From NCBI RefSeq assembly GCF_002368195.1, contig NZ_AP018178.1, positions 5,112,145-5,176,144 of the forward strand: a DNA stretch of 64,000 bases, in the 5' to 3' direction. A program made the translations under genes and the position numbers. The notes beneath the pieces are model-generated. The model made no database searches and was not told the origin of the DNA. It saw nothing but the letters and a program-made list of their open reading frames with translations. This document shows positions 60,297 to 64,000 of this stretch, piece after piece. This DNA is from Calothrix sp. NIES-2100. GTDB taxonomy: Bacteria > Cyanobacteriota > Cyanobacteriia > Cyanobacteriales > Nostocaceae. Position 1 is the stretch's first letter. Every line of letters begins with the position of its first letter.

Positions 60297-60920
60297 TCAC
60301 TGTAGGGTGGCGGAACGTCCCTGCTTACCTAGTTTAATTAAGACAAAGTAGCTCAAGTAAAGCACGTAAAAGATTAAGCCCATGATGCCAAGAAAGCCGA
60401 GAAATGCAGGCTTACTATTGGCATGAAAATATTCTTTAAATAGCAATGGGGCTTCTAACCAAACGCGACAATAGGGAGTTTTGAGTGCAGTGGCAGAAAA
60501 AGCACAACCCAAAAAAGGTAAGAAAGCTATGGTACCTAAAATCCCATATATAGTCATAGCCCAACGCCAAGAAGTTAAAATTAGTTTTAACGTCCCGCTA
60601 GCTTGATACTCGATTTCATCATTTAGATCTACCCAGAACCACAAAGAAATGGGGATCAAGATGCGACCTATCAATCCAGAGAGAAAACTTACCCCAAAAC
60701 CACCAATCATTAAATAAACGGTAATTGTCAATAAACTCGATACTCGCCAGTAAATTGTTAATAAGCGTTGTACTCCTTCGGCTTTTTGTACAAATGCCCA
60801 AATTAGAAGAATTAGGGGAATAATCACCATAAATATCAGCGCCAGTCTGTAGTCAAGCCACACAAATTGGCGAAACCAAACATCATTTTCCATAGTTTTT
60901 AGTTTTTGGTACTCCCTCAT
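60297..60920 (-). CDS. DUF3177-family membrane protein
   Basis: A 207-residue polytopic membrane protein of the cyanobacterial DUF3177 family, function unknown. Five hydrophobic helices are visible: LALIFMVIIPLILLIWAFV, LTITVYLMIGGFGVSFLSGL with RILIPISLWFWV, WAMTIYGILGTIAFLPFLG, and FLGFLGIMGLIFYVLYLSY. The segment VWFRQFVWLDYRLALIF near the start is well conserved in the family. Two ATG codons are possible, 60920 (MREYQ) and 60893 (MENDVW); the second matches the usual family start better. Confidence 0.85.
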   Translation of the reverse strand: MREYQKLKTMENDVWFRQFVWLDYRLALIFMVIIPLILLIWAFVQKAEGVQRLLTIYWRVSSLLTITVYLMIGGFGVSFLSGLIGRILIPISLWFWVDLNDEIEYQASGTLKLILTSWRWAMTIYGILGTIAFLPFLGCAFSATALKTPYCRVWLEAPLLFKEYFHANSKPAFLGFLGIMGLIFYVLYLSYFVLIKLGKQGRSATLQ

Positions 60921-61139
60921 GGGATACTTAACAGCTACTAGCTAGCTAATAGCCGTTACATGATAGCTAACAGTTTACATAAAACCAACAATTTCGATAC
61001 TAGATAAAGCTAATTCTTTTGATATTGATAAGTTTTAACATTCTTAATCGCTGTCGTTAGGGCAACGCAGACAATGTAAAATATTGTTCCACACGAAAAA
61101 AAGCTGGAAAATGCTTCGCTACAGTAGCTTTAGCTTTTA

Positions 61140-61172
61140 GCCACACCTCCCATTTCTCATGGGAGGTGTGGC
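61140..61172. terminator. 14-bp perfect-stem hairpin after cp12
   Basis: GCCACACCTCCCAT, a 5-base loop, ATGGGAGGTGTGGC. It lies 82 bp past the cp12 stop, followed on the minus strand by TAAAAGC. It is probably a transcription stop or an mRNA-protecting hairpin; the T tract is weak. Confidence 0.6.
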
Positions 61173-61253
61173 TAGAAGTCTTGGCTCACTTTTAGTCAAA
61201 TCGATCCTGCTTACTTGCCTAGCAGACAAAAAGCAAGTTTAGCAATTCCATTT

Positions 61254-61475
61254 TCAGTCATCGTAAACCCGGCATTCAACTGCGTCTGGATTGTCATCAC
61301 AGTATTTTTCTAAAGAATTTTTTGGCTTACTTTGGCGCTGATGAGAGGCTTCAGCTTGCAATTCTTCAACTGCATCCCAAGCCGCAGCACATTCAGCCGA
61401 GTTGCTACCTGTAATGTCACAGACAGCACGAGCTTGTTCAACTTCTTCTTGGATTTTTTCTTGGATGTCGCTCAT
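61254..61475 (-). CDS. cp12: CP12, Calvin cycle regulatory protein
   Basis: A 73-residue, largely disordered protein that in the dark joins GAPDH and phosphoribulokinase into an inactive complex. Both redox cysteine pairs are present (C19/C29 and C59/C68), as is the AWDAVEEL core and the C-terminal ECRVYDD that plugs the GAPDH active site. Full-length, canonical type. Thioredoxin-dependent control is known for the family. It is transcribed alone, with a strong hairpin downstream. Confidence 0.98.
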   Translation of the reverse strand: MSDIQEKIQEEVEQARAVCDITGSNSAECAAAWDAVEELQAEASHQRQSKPKNSLEKYCDDNPDAVECRVYDD

Positions 61476-61855
61476 AGCTTTAGTTTCGTTGTGTGGTGTT
61501 AATACCAGTATAGAAAAATCTCAAAAATGACGGTTTTTGGGTGTATCGTTCACCATTCTAACCACTTAGCTGTTAAGTTAGTGTTTTAGTCTGATGATAT
61601 ATAACTAATACAATAAACGATGGCATATGTACTAAATCTATTTTTATCTTTGAAGATTTTGTAGAGTCGGTACTACAAAAGTATAATCATACAATATATT
61701 TAATAAATCTAGTAGGGAATCAAAACCCTAGCTGCCTGGGATAGACAGGTTACTGAGAACAGAGAAATTAAATCGGGGTCAACTCTTGTCGCATAGAATT
61801 CTACCCAGGAGCAAAAGTCAACAACAGCCCAACTCCAGAAAGAAGCCTAAAACTC
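61476..61855. other. Divergent cp12 / FIST intergenic region
   Basis: This 380-bp AT-rich gap holds both promoters. A TAGGG...CCCTA short stem is at about 61711-61728. No gene is seen. Confidence 0.5.
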
Positions 61856-63088
61856 ATGGCAGATCAAATGCAATGGACAAATGCCCTGTCAACCCGTCCT
61901 TCTTTAGAAGCAGCTATTACAGATGTGGTAGAACGGGCTGTCTCATCGTTAACAGCACCACCAGATCTTGGGCTAGTATTCATTTCCTCTGCATTTGCTA
62001 GCGAGTATTCCCGGCTGTTACCTTTGCTGGCTGAGAAACTTTCCGTACCTATACTTATTGGCTGTAGTGGCGGTGGTGTGGTTGGCACCACAACTAAGGG
62101 ACAAACTCAAGAACTGGAAGCAGAAGCAGCCTTAAGCCTGACTTTGGCACATCTACCAGGGGTGGATCTCAAAGTCTTTCATGTGCTGGCTGAAGAATTA
62201 CCTGACTTGGATAGCTCACCAGATGCTTGGATTGATTTGATTGGCGTACCACCATCACCAACACCCCAGTTTATCTTGCTGTGTGGTTCCTTTGCTTCGG
62301 GAATTAACGATTTATTGCAGGGGCTAGATTTTGCTTATCCTGGATCGGTAACGGTGGGAGGACAGGCTAGCGCTGGCTCTATGAGTGGTCGCATGGCTCT
62401 GTTTTGTAACGATCGCCTGTATCGCGAAGGCACAGTAGGATTGGCTTTGAGTGGCAATATTGTCTTAGAAACCATCGTGGCTCAAGGATGCCGACCAATT
62501 GGCTCTCCGATGCAAGTCACCAAAGCCGAACGCAATATCATCTTAGAACTAGATGAGCAAGTACCGTTAATGATATTGCGGGAACTAATTGCCAATCTCA
62601 GCGAACAAGAGCGGATTTTAGCCCAACATTCTCTGTTTGTGGGGGTAGCAATGGATGGATTTAAGCCTTCTTTGCAGCAGGGAGACTTTTTAATTCGCGG
62701 TATTTTGGGCGTAGATCCAACAGCCGGTGCGATCGCAATTGGCGATCGCGTGCGTCCCGGTCAACGCCTGCAATTTCACCTGCGCGATGCTGAAGCTTCC
62801 GCAGAAGATTTAGAATTTCTCCTCCAACAGTATCAAAACCGACCAGCAGCTTCAGTTGCTGCCGCAGGTGCTTTAATGTTTTCCTGTGTGGGACGTGGCG
62901 AAGGACTCTACGGCAAACCTAATTTTGATTCTGAGCTATTTAGGCGCTACATCAAAGATATCCCGGTCGGAGGTTTTTTCTGTAACGGCGAAATTGGCCC
63001 TGTTGCTGGTAGCACATTTTTACATGGTTACACCTCAGTATTTGGCATTTGCCGCGCATTGGATAAAGAAGGTGAGAAGATGGGGTAA
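61856..63088 (+). CDS. FIST-domain sensory protein
   Basis: A 410-residue protein with the FIST N and C domains, a ligand-binding module thought to sense small molecules such as amino acids. FIST_N (about 30-215) begins with LGLVFISSAFASEY, LIGCSGGGVVG, LSLTLAHLPGVDLKVFH and TVGGQASAGSM; FIST_C (about 220-395) includes FVGVAMDGFK, FLIRGILGVDPTAGAIAIGD, ALMFSCVGRGEGLYG and GGFFCNGEIGPV. There is no attached kinase or cyclase output domain, and no partner gene beside it, so the output is unknown. ATG 61856 follows an in-frame spacer with no strong ribosome binding site. Confidence 0.93.
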   Translation: MADQMQWTNALSTRPSLEAAITDVVERAVSSLTAPPDLGLVFISSAFASEYSRLLPLLAEKLSVPILIGCSGGGVVGTTTKGQTQELEAEAALSLTLAHLPGVDLKVFHVLAEELPDLDSSPDAWIDLIGVPPSPTPQFILLCGSFASGINDLLQGLDFAYPGSVTVGGQASAGSMSGRMALFCNDRLYREGTVGLALSGNIVLETIVAQGCRPIGSPMQVTKAERNIILELDEQVPLMILRELIANLSEQERILAQHSLFVGVAMDGFKPSLQQGDFLIRGILGVDPTAGAIAIGDRVRPGQRLQFHLRDAEASAEDLEFLLQQYQNRPAASVAAAGALMFSCVGRGEGLYGKPNFDSELFRRYIKDIPVGGFFCNGEIGPVAGSTFLHGYTSVFGICRALDKEGEKMG

Positions 63089-63185
63089 TGGGCATGGGGC
63101 ATAAGTCATTTCTGATTTATCTTTTTTGTCCTCCTTGTCCCCCTCATTCCCCGCGTCCCCCCATCTCCGCGTCCCCGCGTCCTCC

Positions 63186-64000
63186 TCATCCCCCCGTCTT
63201 CTCTAGCAAGATGGTGCTGTTGTTGTCAATGAAAGTTGGAGTACCACCGGTGGCGATCGCACCATATTTTTGGATATAGCGACGCACTTTGCTGGGAAAT
63301 TGGGGAAAATCTAATAATGCATCCCCATTGGCAATGGTTGCCCAAAAATCACGCAAACTCGGCGCTAGTTCTTCTGCTTGCTGAGTTGGTAAGTTTAATG
63401 GCGGTAGAGTTAATAATTTCATCAAGAAGGGAAAAGAGCGATCGCCCATCCATTGTCTAGACAGCTTTTGCAAATTGGGAAAATCTGGTACTGACTCGAC
63501 ACGATGTGACAAAATTTGCAGCCATTGCCTGCCGAGATGATCGCTGTGATACTCCAACACCCTGTAAGGATGGGGATAACTGACTAAGGAACCAGTAGTT
63601 ATATCGTATACCCCTCCTGAATGGGCAACATCCTGAACATGTAAATGTCCTGTGAATACTAAATTAACTCCATAGTGCTGTAGCAACTGTACGAGTTCCC
63701 GCGCGTTTTCCAACATATAGCGATTTGCCATTGGATGGCAGGATTGATTAGGCAGATGTTCAACCACATTGTGATGCACCATAACCAACACTAATTCATT
63801 CGTGGTTGCTGCTAGCACTTCTTCTAACCAACGGAACTGTTGATTATCCAAACGCCCTATCTGTTGACCTTGGTCATTAAAATTGTTGGAATTTAGCCCA
63901 ATCAGCCTAACTCCAGGCAGTAATTGACTAGTGTAGTAAAGTTGATTTGGATTTTCATAACCAAACTTGTGGTAATAGTTAGGAAAATCAGCAAAAGCGA
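63186..64000 (-). CDS. Metallophosphoesterase, calcineurin type (5' end outside window)
   Basis: The gene runs in from the right edge; 271 residues of its 3' part are visible. Landmarks: HKFGYENPNQLYYT, RLIGLNSNNF, LVMVHHNVVEHLP and GVNLVFTGHLHVQDVA. The HH and GHLH histidines are metal ligands of the calcineurin-like phosphoesterase fold, as in cyclic-nucleotide phosphodiesterases of the CpdA type; the N-terminal DxH and GNHD motifs would lie beyond the edge. The substrate cannot be told. The last residues (EKTGG) are encoded within a pyrimidine-rich repeat. Confidence 0.88.
   Translation of the reverse strand, partial: AFADFPNYYHKFGYENPNQLYYTSQLLPGVRLIGLNSNNFNDQGQQIGRLDNQQFRWLEEVLAATTNELVLVMVHHNVVEHLPNQSCHPMANRYMLENARELVQLLQHYGVNLVFTGHLHVQDVAHSGGVYDITTGSLVSYPHPYRVLEYHSDHLGRQWLQILSHRVESVPDFPNLQKLSRQWMGDRSFPFLMKLLTLPPLNLPTQQAEELAPSLRDFWATIANGDALLDFPQFPSKVRRYIQKYGAIATGGTPTFIDNNSTILLEKTGG

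Overview
The window comes from the chromosome of a filamentous, heterocyst-forming type cyanobacterium (Nostoc/Anabaena/Calothrix-like). Evidence: very frequent HIP1 octamers (GCGATCGC), photosynthesis-related genes (ndhH, cp12), a plastid-EGY-like M50 protease, a cyanobacterial DUF3177 protein, and intergenic spaces full of heptamer tandem repeats, small dispersed repeats and palindromes typical of Nostoc genomes. No rRNA, tRNA or CRISPR array was recognised.

Layout. 1-11.2 kb is a protein-export region: the start of an RTX protein at the left edge, a tyrosine/glycine-repeat small protein, a Uma2 nuclease, then a type I secretion operon on the minus strand (parvulin-type isomerase, cNMP-binding/C39-like/ABC exporter, HlyD adaptor). 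A triple CAP-domain protein with an RTX tail faces the operon and is its probable cargo. 11.4-24 kb holds mostly envelope and hypothetical proteins (repeat-domain exported protein, a truncated NTPase-like domain, a GHL10 glycosidase-like protein, an M50 site-2 protease, an old-yellow-enzyme reductase, a small exported barrel-like protein, a GIY-YIG-like mini-protein, and a membrane coiled-coil protein). 24.5-30 kb carries a sucC/sucD-like pair with eroded catalytic motifs, a bifunctional Rel protein and a small PatD-like protein. 30.4-36 kb is a TetR/MFS efflux pair with a clear operator, followed by LysR and GST genes. 36.2-42.4 kb is rich in small mobile elements and also contains a CBS-HEPN fusion, ndhH, an M20 peptidase, and an IS200/IS605-type element carrying tnpB plus a tiny ribbon-helix-helix gene.

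42.4-52.1 kb is the most unusual region. It is a compact minus-strand operon of type IV secretion-like genes (pilin/VirB2-like, VirB3-like, VirB4 ATPase, VirB5-like, VirB6-like, two tandem VirB8-like paralogues, VirB10, VirB9-like). No relaxase, coupling protein, VirB11 or integrase is visible, and it sits between housekeeping genes (ndhH, M20 peptidase on one side; rsmH on the other).

52.7-64 kb is housekeeping and regulation: rsmH, a GAF histidine kinase, a 1.66 kb gene-poor gap with a mobile palindromic element, guaA, cbiD, two conserved cyanobacterial proteins, cp12, a FIST sensor protein, and a metallophosphoesterase cut by the right edge.

The most notable non-coding observations are two 21-bp minisatellites, a family of short inverted-repeat elements with direct-repeat flanks (two copies), two other MITE-like elements, and the TetR operator overlapping its own promoter.
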